Assembly (NCBI GenBank): GCA_964602055.1
Contig: CAZRPU010000001.1
Coordinates: forward strand, 124,001-188,000
Source: JACPLA01 sp964602055
Lineage (GTDB): Bacteria > Bacteroidota > Ignavibacteria > UBA10030
Length of the DNA stretch: 64,000 bases
Direction of reading: 5' to 3'
Shown piece by piece: positions 17,934 to 26,261 of the stretch (its first letter is position 1; each line of letters opens with the position of its first letter). A model generated the notes under the pieces. That model ran no database searches. It was not told the DNA's origin and saw only the letters and a program-made list of their open reading frames with translations. The translations under genes were made by a program, and so were the position numbers.

Positions 17934-18752
17934 ATGAAAATCACAATCAAAAATATTTCCATAGGTGACGGGTCTCCCCTGGTGCTTATTGCCGGGCCGT
18001 GCGTCGTCGAGAGCAGGGACATCGTCTTTCGCATCGCTGAAACGCTCCGCAATGTCACCGATCGGCTGAACGTACCGTTGATTTTCAAGGCATCATTCCG
18101 AAAAGCAAACAGGACAAGCAATTCATCCTTTGCAGGGTTGGGTGATGACAAAGCCCTGGCCATTCTCTCAGACGTGAAGAGGGAATTCCAGGTGCCCTTG
18201 CTGACGGATATTCATCTCCCGTCCGAGGCGAAAATGGCAGCAGAAGTCGCAGAAGTTCTGCAGATTCCGGCGTTTCTTTGCAGGCAAACGGAGCTGCTCA
18301 AGGCGGCGGGAGAGACCGGCAAAGCGGTCAATATCAAGAAAGGTCAGTTTCTTGCTCCCACGGAAATGAAACTGGCTGCAGAAAAAGTGACCGCGACGGG
18401 GAACAAAAATGTCCTTCTCACGGAACGCGGAACAACCTTCGGGTATAATAATCTCGTCGTCGATATGAGGTCTTTGAGCATCATGCGTCAAACCGGCTTT
18501 CCGGTTGTTTTGGATGCGACGCATTCGGTGCAGCTGCCGGGAGGCGAGCAAAGCAAGAGCGGGGGACAACCCGAGTTCATTCTGCCAATCGCCAGGGCAG
18601 GGGTGGCGGCAGGTTGTGACGCACTGTTTATTGAAACCCATCCCAATCCGCGGGAGGCCCTGAGCGACGCGGCAACGCAGCTCCCCCTCGAAGCCGTCGA
18701 GGGCTTCCTCCGGCAGGTTACTGCTATCGACAGGGTCGTAAGAACCTTCTGA
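17934..18752 (+). CDS. kdsA: 3-deoxy-D-manno-octulosonate 8-phosphate synthase
   Basis: Condenses PEP and arabinose 5-phosphate to Kdo-8-phosphate, the committed step to the inner core of LPS. The 272 residues include KASFRKANRTS, NIKKGQFLAP and ERGTTFGYNNLVVDMRSL. The first active-site loop reads IAGPCVVESRD; a Cys there, where the E. coli enzyme has Asn, marks the metal-dependent class of KdsA known from Aquifex. GAGG precedes the ATG. It heads a tight operon with kdsC, an unknown gene, kdsD and the lpt genes. Confidence 0.97.
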   Translation: MKITIKNISIGDGSPLVLIAGPCVVESRDIVFRIAETLRNVTDRLNVPLIFKASFRKANRTSNSSFAGLGDDKALAILSDVKREFQVPLLTDIHLPSEAKMAAEVAEVLQIPAFLCRQTELLKAAGETGKAVNIKKGQFLAPTEMKLAAEKVTATGNKNVLLTERGTTFGYNNLVVDMRSLSIMRQTGFPVVLDATHSVQLPGGEQSKSGGQPEFILPIARAGVAAGCDALFIETHPNPREALSDAATQLPLEAVEGFLRQVTAIDRVVRTF

Positions 18753-18757
18753 ATTCC

Positions 18758-19270
18758 TTGGGAGCACGCTCACCATACCGCCGGCGGCTTCGTTCACTCA
18801 AGCTCCTCCTCCTTGATGTTGACGGGGTCATGACCGATGGAGGTATCTACTTCAGCGACCGCGGTGATGAGCTCAAGAAATTCAACATCCAGGACGGCTA
18901 CGGAATCGTCAAGCTTCAAAAACAGGGACTGACCGTGGGTATTATCACCGGCCGCGTGTCCGACCTTGTCCGCCGTCGGGGAAAAGAACTCGGCATTACC
19001 GAAATTCATCAGAATCTGGAAAACAAGATTGAAACATACGAAGCAATCAAGATGAAGTATGGATTGCAGGATGCCGAAATCGCTTACATCGGGGATGATG
19101 AACCGGACCTTCCGGTGCTGAACGTAGTCGGATTCTCAGCGGCCCCTGCCGATGCCGTCGACATTGTTAAGAAATCGGTCGATCATGTGTGCCGCCGGAA
19201 AGGGGGGGAGGGAGCCATTCGCGAAGTTGTGGATCTGATTCTGAGGAGCCGGAGTCATGGGGAACGGTGA
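18758..19270 (+). CDS. kdsC: 3-deoxy-D-manno-octulosonate 8-phosphate phosphatase (KdsC)
   Basis: HAD-superfamily tetrameric phosphatase that releases Kdo from its 8-phosphate. At 170 residues it has only the core fold: DVDGVMTDG (nucleophile and acid Asp) near 20, IITGR in the middle, and YIGDDEPDLPVL near 110. GDDxxDLPV is the KdsC metal loop; here an extra Glu-Pro fits that pattern. The start is uncertain: TTG at 18758, five bases after the kdsA stop, gives a normal N-terminus, and no ATG is available before the first motif. The next gene overlaps its 3-prime end by 14 bases. Confidence 0.92.
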   Translation: MGARSPYRRRLRSLKLLLLDVDGVMTDGGIYFSDRGDELKKFNIQDGYGIVKLQKQGLTVGIITGRVSDLVRRRGKELGITEIHQNLENKIETYEAIKMKYGLQDAEIAYIGDDEPDLPVLNVVGFSAAPADAVDIVKKSVDHVCRRKGGEGAIREVVDLILRSRSHGER

Positions 19271-20039
19271 ATATCCAAGAGAGCTGAAGCCGGTGGAGAG
19301 GGATCTTCTCCTGTGGCTTCTGCCGGAGGACCGCTCCGGCTATGCCCCCTATCGGAGATTTCTTCAGCAGTGGAGCGTGGCCGCTCAGGGCAGACGCGGA
19401 CCGGGGAATGGTATTCTCGCTCCGATGGATGAACGGGTTGATACCGAGTCTCCCCTTCCTCCGGTACTCGCTTACGGCGTCGTGGAGACGTCGGGCGGAG
19501 AGGTGTCGGTGACAATCCGTGAGCGTCTCGGCAACCAGATCGAGTACGAGATTGCCCTTCTTGGCAAAGGAGAGTTCTCCGGATTGACGGGAGAACGACG
19601 CAGGTGGACGTACTCCTTGTGGCTGCCCGGTTTGCCCTGTCCCCGATGCAACGCGCTGCCGAGAGAAGTGGTCATGCAGACTGCAGACGGCAGGAAGCTT
19701 GTTCTGGCTGTATGTGCCGCGGATCAAAGGCTGTGGCTTTATGATGACGAAACGGGGATCAATCACCCCGTACCGGTGACAAACTTTTATAACGAACTTA
19801 TGCTGCACAAGAATATTCGGGACCCGGAGATTGCTTTGAATTCGAAACGATTGTTTCAACATCTCCGGGAATTCAGCGATCAGGACCTTGCGCTTGCGTT
19901 CCGCAGCTATAATCAGATTCGCACGAAAGTCCTGCTTCATGCGCCCCTGATGCCTCCCCTCGGCCGGAAATCGCTGTTCCGGCGGGTCGTTTCGTTCCTC
20001 ACACCCGGAAAAAAAGAAGATGAGAAACACCATGAATGA
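19257..20039 (+). CDS. Unknown protein encoded inside the Kdo operon
   Basis: A 260-residue protein with no family I recognise. It is charged and soluble, with no signal peptide or membrane helix. The N-terminal part is rich in Pro, Arg and Glu; the middle has beta-rich segments and a single PCPRCN motif near residue 128 that could bind metal with only two Cys, and the C-terminal 90 residues are helical and basic. The ATG at 19257 has GGAG upstream and overlaps kdsC by 14 bases; kdsD begins 20 bases before its stop. That double overlap argues for translational coupling and a role tied to Kdo or LPS, but no function is known. Confidence 0.75.
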   Translation: MGNGEYPRELKPVERDLLLWLLPEDRSGYAPYRRFLQQWSVAAQGRRGPGNGILAPMDERVDTESPLPPVLAYGVVETSGGEVSVTIRERLGNQIEYEIALLGKGEFSGLTGERRRWTYSLWLPGLPCPRCNALPREVVMQTADGRKLVLAVCAADQRLWLYDDETGINHPVPVTNFYNELMLHKNIRDPEIALNSKRLFQHLREFSDQDLALAFRSYNQIRTKVLLHAPLMPPLGRKSLFRRVVSFLTPGKKEDEKHHE

Positions 20040-21012
20040 GAGCATCCGCAAAGGAAAAGAAGTCATCCGGATCGAAGCGGAGGCCGTTTCCGCTCTCGAA
20101 GCCAAGATCGGGGATGCTTTTGCAAAGGCGGTAGAGCTGTTGTACGAGTGCAGAGGAAGGGTCATTATCACCGGAATGGGAAAATCAGGCCTTGTCGCGC
20201 GGAAGATTGTGGCGACAATGAACTCCACCGGAACTGCCGCCATTTTCCTGCACCCTTCGGACGCTGTGCACGGGGACCTTGGTATGGTCCGCAAGGAAGA
20301 TGTCGTGATCTGCATTTCCAAGAGCGGGGACACCGAAGAGATACGGGATATCCTGCCGCTCCTGAGGAGAATCGGCGTGAAGATCATCTCCCTGGTCGGG
20401 AGTCTCGATTCCCATCTCGGGAAGCAAAGCGATCTGGCGCTGGATATCGGAGTGAAGGAAGAAGCATGCCCGCACGACCTCGCGCCGACGGCGTCGACCA
20501 CGGCGACCCTGGTGATGGGAGATGCGCTGGCCATTGCCTTGCTGGAGAAACGGAATTTCACAAAGGAAGATTTTGCCATGTTTCACCCGGGAGGGAATCT
20601 CGGCAAACAGCTCCTTCTCAGGATCGAAGAAATCATGGTCTCGGGCACGGCAGTTCCCGTTATTCACGAGGATGTTTCCTTGTCGGATGCTATTTATGAA
20701 ATGACATCGAAGCGGCTGGGAGCAACCTGTGTGGTGGATGAGCGTGGGGTACTCACCGGGGTTGTCACGGACGGCGACTTGCGCCGGCTCCTGGGCCGCA
20801 TGTCGAACGTTTCCGATGTCAAGGCGAGGGATGTCATGACGCGCAATCCCAAAACGATCCGCAACAATGTTCTCGCCGTCGTCGCCCTGGAAGTCATGGA
20901 ACAGTACAGCATTACACAGCTCATCATTGTCAACGAGCAGCATCGGCCGGTGGGCATGGTGCACCTGCATGACCTTGTCAAGACCGGACTGCGCAGCGAA
21001 GTCACAGGATGA
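20020..21012 (+). CDS. kdsD: Arabinose-5-phosphate isomerase (KdsD/KpsF)
   Basis: Interconverts ribulose 5-phosphate and arabinose 5-phosphate, supplying KdsA. The SIS sugar-isomerase domain occupies about 10-195 (ITGMGKSGLVARK, STGTAAIFLHPSDAVHGDLG, CISKSGDTEE) and is followed by two CBS domains (about 210-265 and 275-328) that probably sense a nucleotide sugar. At 330 residues the length is standard. Starts at 20020 or at the ATG at 20032 are both possible; either overlaps the preceding unknown gene. The stop overlaps lptC by four bases. Confidence 0.96.
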   Translation: MRNTMNESIRKGKEVIRIEAEAVSALEAKIGDAFAKAVELLYECRGRVIITGMGKSGLVARKIVATMNSTGTAAIFLHPSDAVHGDLGMVRKEDVVICISKSGDTEEIRDILPLLRRIGVKIISLVGSLDSHLGKQSDLALDIGVKEEACPHDLAPTASTTATLVMGDALAIALLEKRNFTKEDFAMFHPGGNLGKQLLLRIEEIMVSGTAVPVIHEDVSLSDAIYEMTSKRLGATCVVDERGVLTGVVTDGDLRRLLGRMSNVSDVKARDVMTRNPKTIRNNVLAVVALEVMEQYSITQLIIVNEQHRPVGMVHLHDLVKTGLRSEVTG

Positions 21013-21548
21013 GGCCGGGTCCGGCAATACTTCTGACTGCGCTCATTTTGGGGCTTTCGGCATGTGAAGAGAAAATCAAACCTTCCGTCCTCACCCAGAT
21101 CGACAGCAAGTCACTCCCTCAGCAGGAAAGCTGGAACAGTACCGTTACGCTTACAGATTCGGGAAGAGTGAAGGCGGTTATCCGCGCAGGGTACATCCGT
21201 GTGTATGAGGAGCCGCGGCGGACTTTGCTCTCGGAGGGCGTCGTTGTGGATTTCTTCGATGATACGGGAAAGAAGACTTCGGTTCTCACTTCGCGCGAAG
21301 CGATCGTGAATGACGTCACAAGCGATCTGGAGACGTGGGGCGATGTGGTCGTCGTTGCTGAAGATGATGGCACAACGCTCCGGACGGAGAAGCTGTTCTG
21401 GGATAACCGAAAACAGCTCATTCATACGCCTGAATTTGTGCGTATCGTTTCTCCCAGCGAAAAAATCCAGGGAACGGGATTTGAAGCGGAGCAGAATCTC
21501 AACAACTATAGAATCTTCCGCGTTTCGGGCCAGGCGCAGGGACAATAG
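21009..21548 (+). CDS. lptC: LptC-like LPS transport lipoprotein
   Basis: A 179-residue periplasmic protein of the LptC family (DUF1239). LptC anchors the periplasmic bridge that moves LPS from the inner-membrane LptBFG to LptA. A lipobox LSAC puts the mature N-terminal Cys at residue 19, so it is predicted to be a lipoprotein rather than membrane-helix anchored as in E. coli. The rest is a repetitive beta pattern (DFFDDTGKKTSVLTSREAIV, GTTLRTEKLFWDN) typical of the jellyroll. It overlaps kdsD by four bases and is followed by the OstA-like gene. Confidence 0.88.
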   Translation: MRPGPAILLTALILGLSACEEKIKPSVLTQIDSKSLPQQESWNSTVTLTDSGRVKAVIRAGYIRVYEEPRRTLLSEGVVVDFFDDTGKKTSVLTSREAIVNDVTSDLETWGDVVVVAEDDGTTLRTEKLFWDNRKQLIHTPEFVRIVSPSEKIQGTGFEAEQNLNNYRIFRVSGQAQGQ

Positions 21549-21552
21549 GCGC

Positions 21553-22830
21553 ATGTCCACTTCAGCATGGATTGCCGTTGCCGTGTTCCTGTGCGCCGGT
21601 GTTGCAAACGCTCAGACAGGGAAAGTCATTGAGCTGAGGACTGCCAACAAGATGGAACGGAGCGTCATCAACGGAGAAGAGGTGAGAGATTTTGTTGGCA
21701 ACGTCCATTTTGTTCAGCCATCAGACTCCGGCGGAACGGTCAAGTTGTGGTGCGACAGGGCTCTGCAATTCATCAGGTCCGGAAGAATCGATTGCTTCGG
21801 TAATGTCAAATTGGTGCGCGAGAACGTGACGATCTACGCGAAGGAGGGGCAGTATTTCGACAAAACGCGCAAAGCCGTGCTGAAGAAAGGGGTCAGACTC
21901 GAACGGCCCGGAACGGTGCTGACGGCGCTCGACGGCGATTACGACGTCGACGCGAAAAAAGCTCATTTTGTGGGAAATGTCGTTGTCGTCGATTCTGTTT
22001 CAACGACCACGTGCGACGTTCTCACGTATTTTGACGGCGACGAGCGTTCCATTGCCGTTGGAAGAGTCACGGTCACCAGTCCCCGGGATGCTGTGACCGT
22101 CTTTGGCGATTCCCTCGTGCATTTCGGTTCGATCGACTACACGATTATTCCCTCCAATCCGAAGCTCGTTCAGGTGGACACTTCCGCCTTGGGTCGCCTT
22201 GATACTCTTGTCGTCGTCAGCAGGACGATGGAAGCCTATAGAGATGCCAGCCAGCCACACTATGTTGCGAGCGACAGTGTGAGGATTGTTCGCAACGAAT
22301 TGGCAGCCGTGAGCGGGAGAGGCTTTTACCGCCCCGGTGAAGGGCTGCTGATCCTCACGCGCCAACCGGTGGTGTGGTATGATCGCAACCAGGTGAGCGG
22401 CGATTCCATTGCCGTCCGCCTGGAGAACGGGCGGCTCCGGAGCGTTTTTGTCGCCGGTCGGGCAATGGCTGTCTCCCAAAGTGATTCCTTGCTCACGGGC
22501 CGGTTTGACCAGCTCACGGGCCGCACTTTGACGCTCTACTTCGGTGAAGAAAACATCGAACGCATCGTCGCAGAGCGTCAATCCATCAGCCTGTATTACC
22601 TCTTTGAAAATGCAGTTCCGAACGGTGCGAACAAATCCAGCGGAGACAAAATTGTCGTGGAGTTTATGGATGGGCTGGTTCGTCACATCAGTGTGGCAGG
22701 AGGAGTCGAGGGACAATATATCCCGGAACCCCTGATGGTCGGGAGGGAACGATTCTACGATCTGGACGGGTTTCAATGGTACACGAAGAAGCCGCGTCGC
22801 ATGAACACTCAAATTATTCTGGACAAATGA
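21553..22830 (+). CDS. OstA/LptA-like periplasmic LPS-transport protein
   Basis: A 425-residue exported protein with an N-terminal signal peptide (cleavage after about VANAQ). Repeated motifs such as VKLWCDRAL, NVTIYAKEGQYFDKTRK and ALDGDYDVDAKKAHFVGNV are the beta-strand repeat of the OstA/LptA jellyroll; it is about twice the size of E. coli LptA, as is common in Bacteroidota where OstA_2-type proteins fill this place. It should form the LPS bridge across the periplasm, with lptB next to it. I chose the ATG at 21553 four bases after lptC. LptF, LptG and LptD are not in the window. Confidence 0.85.
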   Translation: MSTSAWIAVAVFLCAGVANAQTGKVIELRTANKMERSVINGEEVRDFVGNVHFVQPSDSGGTVKLWCDRALQFIRSGRIDCFGNVKLVRENVTIYAKEGQYFDKTRKAVLKKGVRLERPGTVLTALDGDYDVDAKKAHFVGNVVVVDSVSTTTCDVLTYFDGDERSIAVGRVTVTSPRDAVTVFGDSLVHFGSIDYTIIPSNPKLVQVDTSALGRLDTLVVVSRTMEAYRDASQPHYVASDSVRIVRNELAAVSGRGFYRPGEGLLILTRQPVVWYDRNQVSGDSIAVRLENGRLRSVFVAGRAMAVSQSDSLLTGRFDQLTGRTLTLYFGEENIERIVAERQSISLYYLFENAVPNGANKSSGDKIVVEFMDGLVRHISVAGGVEGQYIPEPLMVGRERFYDLDGFQWYTKKPRRMNTQIILDK

Positions 22831-23645
22831 AATCAAAACGCGCACAATCCTCGGCAGGCCGGAGCACGTCCAAAGCAGTGCACAAGAATCCTGTTCTTCC
22901 GGACGGCTCGATGCTTAAAGCCGAAAGCCTTGTCAAGAAGTACAAGAAGCGCACGGTCGTCAGCAATGTTACGATCGATGTTCGTCAGGGAGAAATAGTG
23001 GGACTCCTGGGACCAAACGGCGCGGGGAAAACGACGACATTCTATATGATCGTCGGCATGGTGCGCCCCAACGCTGGGAAGGTTTTTTTTGATCAGAAGG
23101 AAATGACAGCGCTGCCCATGTACGTTCGGGCACGGTTCGGCATTGGCTATCTGCCTCAGGAAGCATCGGTCTTCCGCCGCCTGTCGGTGCGCGACAATCT
23201 CATGGCGGTGCTTGAAATGAGCAGCCTGTCGCGAAAGGAACAAGAGGAGAAATGCGACCGGCTTCTCGAGGATTTTGGCCTCACGAATGTGGTCAACAGC
23301 AAAGGTTATGTTCTTTCCGGAGGTGAACGCCGGCGCACAGAGATCGCACGCGCGCTGGCGCTGGATCCGAAGTTCATGCTTCTCGACGAGCCGTTCGCAG
23401 GCATTGACCCCATTGCCGTTGAGGAAATCATGAAAATCATCGGAACATTGAAGGCAAGGAACATCGGCATTCTTATCACCGATCATAATGTCCATGAGAC
23501 CCTCTCCATTACGGACCGTTCCTACCTTCTTTTTGAAGGACAGATCTTGAAGTCCGGCACGGCGGAGTTTCTTGCGAATGATCAGGAAGCCCGGAAACTC
23601 TATTTGGGCGAGAAATTCAGGCTTGACAGGTACACCGAAAGGTAG
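22827..23645 (+). CDS. lptB: LPS export ABC transporter ATPase (LptB)
   Basis: ATPase that powers LPS extraction from the inner membrane with LptF and LptG. The Walker A motif GPNGAGKT is at 62-69, the signature LSGGERRR at 163-170 and the Walker B FMLLDEP at 183-189, followed by AGIDP and the switch His in ITDHNVHET. The start at 22827 overlaps the OstA-like stop (ATGA) and adds about 28 basic residues ahead of the usual MLKAESLVKKY beginning; the ATG at 22911 is an alternative start. Length is 272 residues from the chosen start. Confidence 0.95.
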   Translation: MKSKRAQSSAGRSTSKAVHKNPVLPDGSMLKAESLVKKYKKRTVVSNVTIDVRQGEIVGLLGPNGAGKTTTFYMIVGMVRPNAGKVFFDQKEMTALPMYVRARFGIGYLPQEASVFRRLSVRDNLMAVLEMSSLSRKEQEEKCDRLLEDFGLTNVVNSKGYVLSGGERRRTEIARALALDPKFMLLDEPFAGIDPIAVEEIMKIIGTLKARNIGILITDHNVHETLSITDRSYLLFEGQILKSGTAEFLANDQEARKLYLGEKFRLDRYTER

Positions 23646-23662
23646 AAACGGAGAATCGCTGT

Positions 23663-24679
23663 ATGGTAGTGGTCACTGAACCCGGAGCATCGGAAAAGCA
23701 AATCGAAGAAATCATCAAAGTCCTTCATGAGCATGGCTTTGACGTGCATCGTTCAACCGGAGTGCGCCAAACGGTTCTGGGGGCAATCGGAGTGCAGCCG
23801 GACTTTGATCATCGGCAAATCGCGCTCCTCTCAGGCGTTGCGGAAGTTGTCCGCATTACCGAACCGTTCAAGCTTGCCAGCCGCGCATTCAAGAAAGACG
23901 GCACAATCGTCAAGGTGGGCGATGTTGCTATTGGGGGAGAGACCGTGGTAGTGATGGCGGGCCCGTGTTCCGTTGAGAGTGAGGAACAAATTCATATCGT
24001 TGCACGGAAGGTGTCTGCGGCAGGGGCCAGGATCCTCCGCGGGGGAGCATTCAAACCGCGCACGTCGCCCTATTCTTTTCAGGGCCTGGGCGAGGAAGGG
24101 CTCAAGTTTCTTCGATCGGCGGCGGATGAATCGGGTCTGAAGGTGATCACCGAGGTGATGGATAAGAGCCAGATCGAGCTCGTCGAACGGTACGCCGATA
24201 TTCTCCAGGTGGGTGCGCGCAACATGCAGAATTTTACCTTTCTCAAGGATTTGGGAAAAGCATCCAAACCCGTTCTGCTGAAGCGAGGTCTCTCGGCGAC
24301 CATTGAGGAGTGGCTCATGTCGGCCGAGTATATACTCTCCGGCGGCAATCAGAATGTCATTCTCTGTGAGCGGGGGATCCGAACGTTCGAAACGGCTACG
24401 CGCAACACACTGGACATCGGTGCCATTCCGGTCATTAAGAAGAAGAGCCATCTTCCGATTATTGCCGATCCTTCCCATGGCATCGGGATTCGCGACAAAG
24501 TCATTCCCATGGCGCGGGCGTGTGTTGCGGCGGGCGCTGACGGTATCATGGTCGAAGTACATCATGACCCTGACCATGCCAAATCGGACGGGGCCCAGTC
24601 GCTCTTTCCCGACCAGTTCAGCGAAATGATGAAAGAGGTGCGCATTATCGCCGAAGCCATCAGCCGTTCCATCGCATAG
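23663..24679 (+). CDS. aroF: 3-deoxy-7-phosphoheptulonate synthase, type I-beta
   Basis: First enzyme of the shikimate pathway: PEP plus erythrose 4-phosphate gives DAHP. The 338 residues begin with a ferredoxin-like regulatory domain (about 1-70), the arrangement known from the Thermotoga enzyme, where it mediates allosteric inhibition by tyrosine. The catalytic barrel follows, with VMAGPCSVES, GGAFKPRTSPYSFQG, QVGARNMQNF and ADPSHGIGIR. It is 17 bases behind lptB and ahead of prephenate dehydrogenase. KdsA, at the head of the same gene run, is a homologous enzyme acting on a related sugar phosphate. Confidence 0.96.
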   Translation: MVVVTEPGASEKQIEEIIKVLHEHGFDVHRSTGVRQTVLGAIGVQPDFDHRQIALLSGVAEVVRITEPFKLASRAFKKDGTIVKVGDVAIGGETVVVMAGPCSVESEEQIHIVARKVSAAGARILRGGAFKPRTSPYSFQGLGEEGLKFLRSAADESGLKVITEVMDKSQIELVERYADILQVGARNMQNFTFLKDLGKASKPVLLKRGLSATIEEWLMSAEYILSGGNQNVILCERGIRTFETATRNTLDIGAIPVIKKKSHLPIIADPSHGIGIRDKVIPMARACVAAGADGIMVEVHHDPDHAKSDGAQSLFPDQFSEMMKEVRIIAEAISRSIA

Positions 24680-24780
24680 CGCCCCATGGCGACTCCATCA
24701 CGGGCCCGGAGGATGGAAGTGACCTCTGAAAGCGCAATTCGTAATATTCCCGATGCATTCCTTCTTGTGCGGCCTTTACG

Positions 24781-25878
24781 ATGAAAAGAGGGCCGTTCAA
24801 AAACATTACGATTGTCGGGGTGGGACTCGTAGGCGGATCCCTTGGACTGGCCATCCGACGCCGCTTTCCTCATGTGCGTGTTGTCGGCGTTGACAAACGC
24901 TCTGTTCTCATCAAGGCGAAACGAAGAGGCGCCATTGCGCATGCAGAAGGAGATCTGGCCAAGGGGATTCACGGGGCTGACCTGATTATCCTTGCGACTC
25001 CCCTTACTGCAATTTTCCGTATCCTTCCGCAAATCGCAAAGCTCGTTCCTCCCACAACGATCGTCACAGATGTTGCCGGCGTCAAACTCCCCGTGATGAA
25101 TCTTGCGCGAAAACACTTCGCCGGGAACTTCATTGGCGGACACCCGATGGCCGGGATCGAACTCTCAGGCATCGGAGCGGCGCATCCCCTTCTTTTCGAG
25201 AATGCGCTGTATGTCCTCACGTCCACCCGACGCACATCCTCCCGGCACTTGAAGGCTCTCGCGGATTTTCTGGCAGGATTGGGAGCAAGGCCGCTGGCAA
25301 TGGATGCACGCATGCACGACCGTGTAGCATCCGCTATCAGTCATGTACCGCAGCTTGCGGCGGTGGGTATGATGAGGATGGCGGGGAAGAGGCACCCCGA
25401 GGCCAGGCGGTATCTTCAGCTTGCCGCCGGGGGGTTCCGGGATCTCACAAGGATCGCCTCAAGCCGTTACGATCTCTGGGACTCTCTGCTCAAAGCGAAT
25501 CGCAGGGAAGTCATCCGCTCCATCGATATGGTGCTTGCCGAATGGAAAAGCATGCGGCGTTCGATGACGGCGGGGAGTTTGCCGGGACTCAAGAAAAGGT
25601 TTCAGGAGGCCAATCGGCTTCGCCGGGCCATTCCGAAGGACATGAAGGGCTTTCTCACGCCGCTTGCCGCAATCCACGTCTTCGTCCCTGACAAACCGGG
25701 TATGCTTGCCCGCATGACTGCGGCGATTGCCCGTCATCGGCTCAACATCAAAGACATCGAGCTCATGAAAATCCGCGAAGGAACGGGAGGGACGTTTCGA
25801 CTTTTTTTTGAATCAAGGGAAATCGCCCAACGGGCCGCCGCTGTTTTGAAGAAAAAGGGGTTTGAAACGGAAGAGTAA
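24781..25878 (+). CDS. tyrA: Prephenate dehydrogenase with C-terminal ACT domain
   Basis: Oxidative decarboxylation of prephenate to 4-hydroxyphenylpyruvate in tyrosine synthesis, NAD(P)-dependent. The Rossmann motif GVGLVGGSLG is at 13-22; GGHPMAGIE lies in the middle, the active-site region, and SAISHVPQLAA follows. Residues about 290-362 read as an ACT domain (HVFVPDKPGMLARMTAAIA), which probably confers feedback control. It lies 101 bases after aroF, so joint aromatic amino-acid control is likely. The 365-residue length agrees with the ACT-containing subfamily. Confidence 0.93.
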   Translation: MKRGPFKNITIVGVGLVGGSLGLAIRRRFPHVRVVGVDKRSVLIKAKRRGAIAHAEGDLAKGIHGADLIILATPLTAIFRILPQIAKLVPPTTIVTDVAGVKLPVMNLARKHFAGNFIGGHPMAGIELSGIGAAHPLLFENALYVLTSTRRTSSRHLKALADFLAGLGARPLAMDARMHDRVASAISHVPQLAAVGMMRMAGKRHPEARRYLQLAAGGFRDLTRIASSRYDLWDSLLKANRREVIRSIDMVLAEWKSMRRSMTAGSLPGLKKRFQEANRLRRAIPKDMKGFLTPLAAIHVFVPDKPGMLARMTAAIARHRLNIKDIELMKIREGTGGTFRLFFESREIAQRAAAVLKKKGFETEE

Positions 25879-25910
25879 TGCTTCCGGCACGAAGCCGGTC
25901 GGTTTGGAGG

Positions 25911-26231
25911 TCAGGATTTCTTGTCGGGGGAAGGAGGAGGGGGTGGCGGCGGCGAATCCTTTTTGGGAGAATCGGTCTTTGGAGTGCCGGGAGACGCGCT
26001 GCCATCGCCGCTTGCCGGTTTCTCGCTTTTCTTTGCTTCTCCGCCGCTTTTCTTGTAGTCAGTAAGATAGAAACCCTTGCCTTTGAAGATCATTCCTCCC
26101 CCGCCGCCGAGCACTCTCTTCAGCCCGTCTTTCCCGCACTGCGGGCACGTGCGAAGCGACTCCGCTTTGATGGATTGCACCTCTTCAAACACATGTCCGC
26201 ATTCCACACACTTATACTCGTAGGTCGGCAT
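25911..26231 (-). CDS. FmdB-type zinc-ribbon regulatory protein
   Basis: A 106-residue protein. The N-terminal MPTYEYKCVECGHVFE with two CxxC pairs (about 8-11 and 29-32, the second in CPQCG) is the FmdB zinc ribbon. The middle GGGGGMIFKGKGFYLTDY segment is also typical; the C-terminal tail is low-complexity, rich in Pro, Ser and Lys, and probably disordered. FmdB was named from a methylotroph amidase operon, but its role in most genomes is unknown. It stands alone, 30 bases below the pckA stop. Confidence 0.85.
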   Translation of the reverse strand: MPTYEYKCVECGHVFEEVQSIKAESLRTCPQCGKDGLKRVLGGGGGMIFKGKGFYLTDYKKSGGEAKKSEKPASGDGSASPGTPKTDSPKKDSPPPPPPPSPDKKS

Positions 26232-26261
26232 ACTGCTCCTGCACGTTGGCGGCCGGTGATG

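Noticed and set aside
19167..20579. A 470-codon open frame on the minus strand across kdsC, the unknown gene and kdsD
   Set aside because: It is antisense to well-supported genes, has no recognisable motif, and its length follows from GC-rich codon structure.
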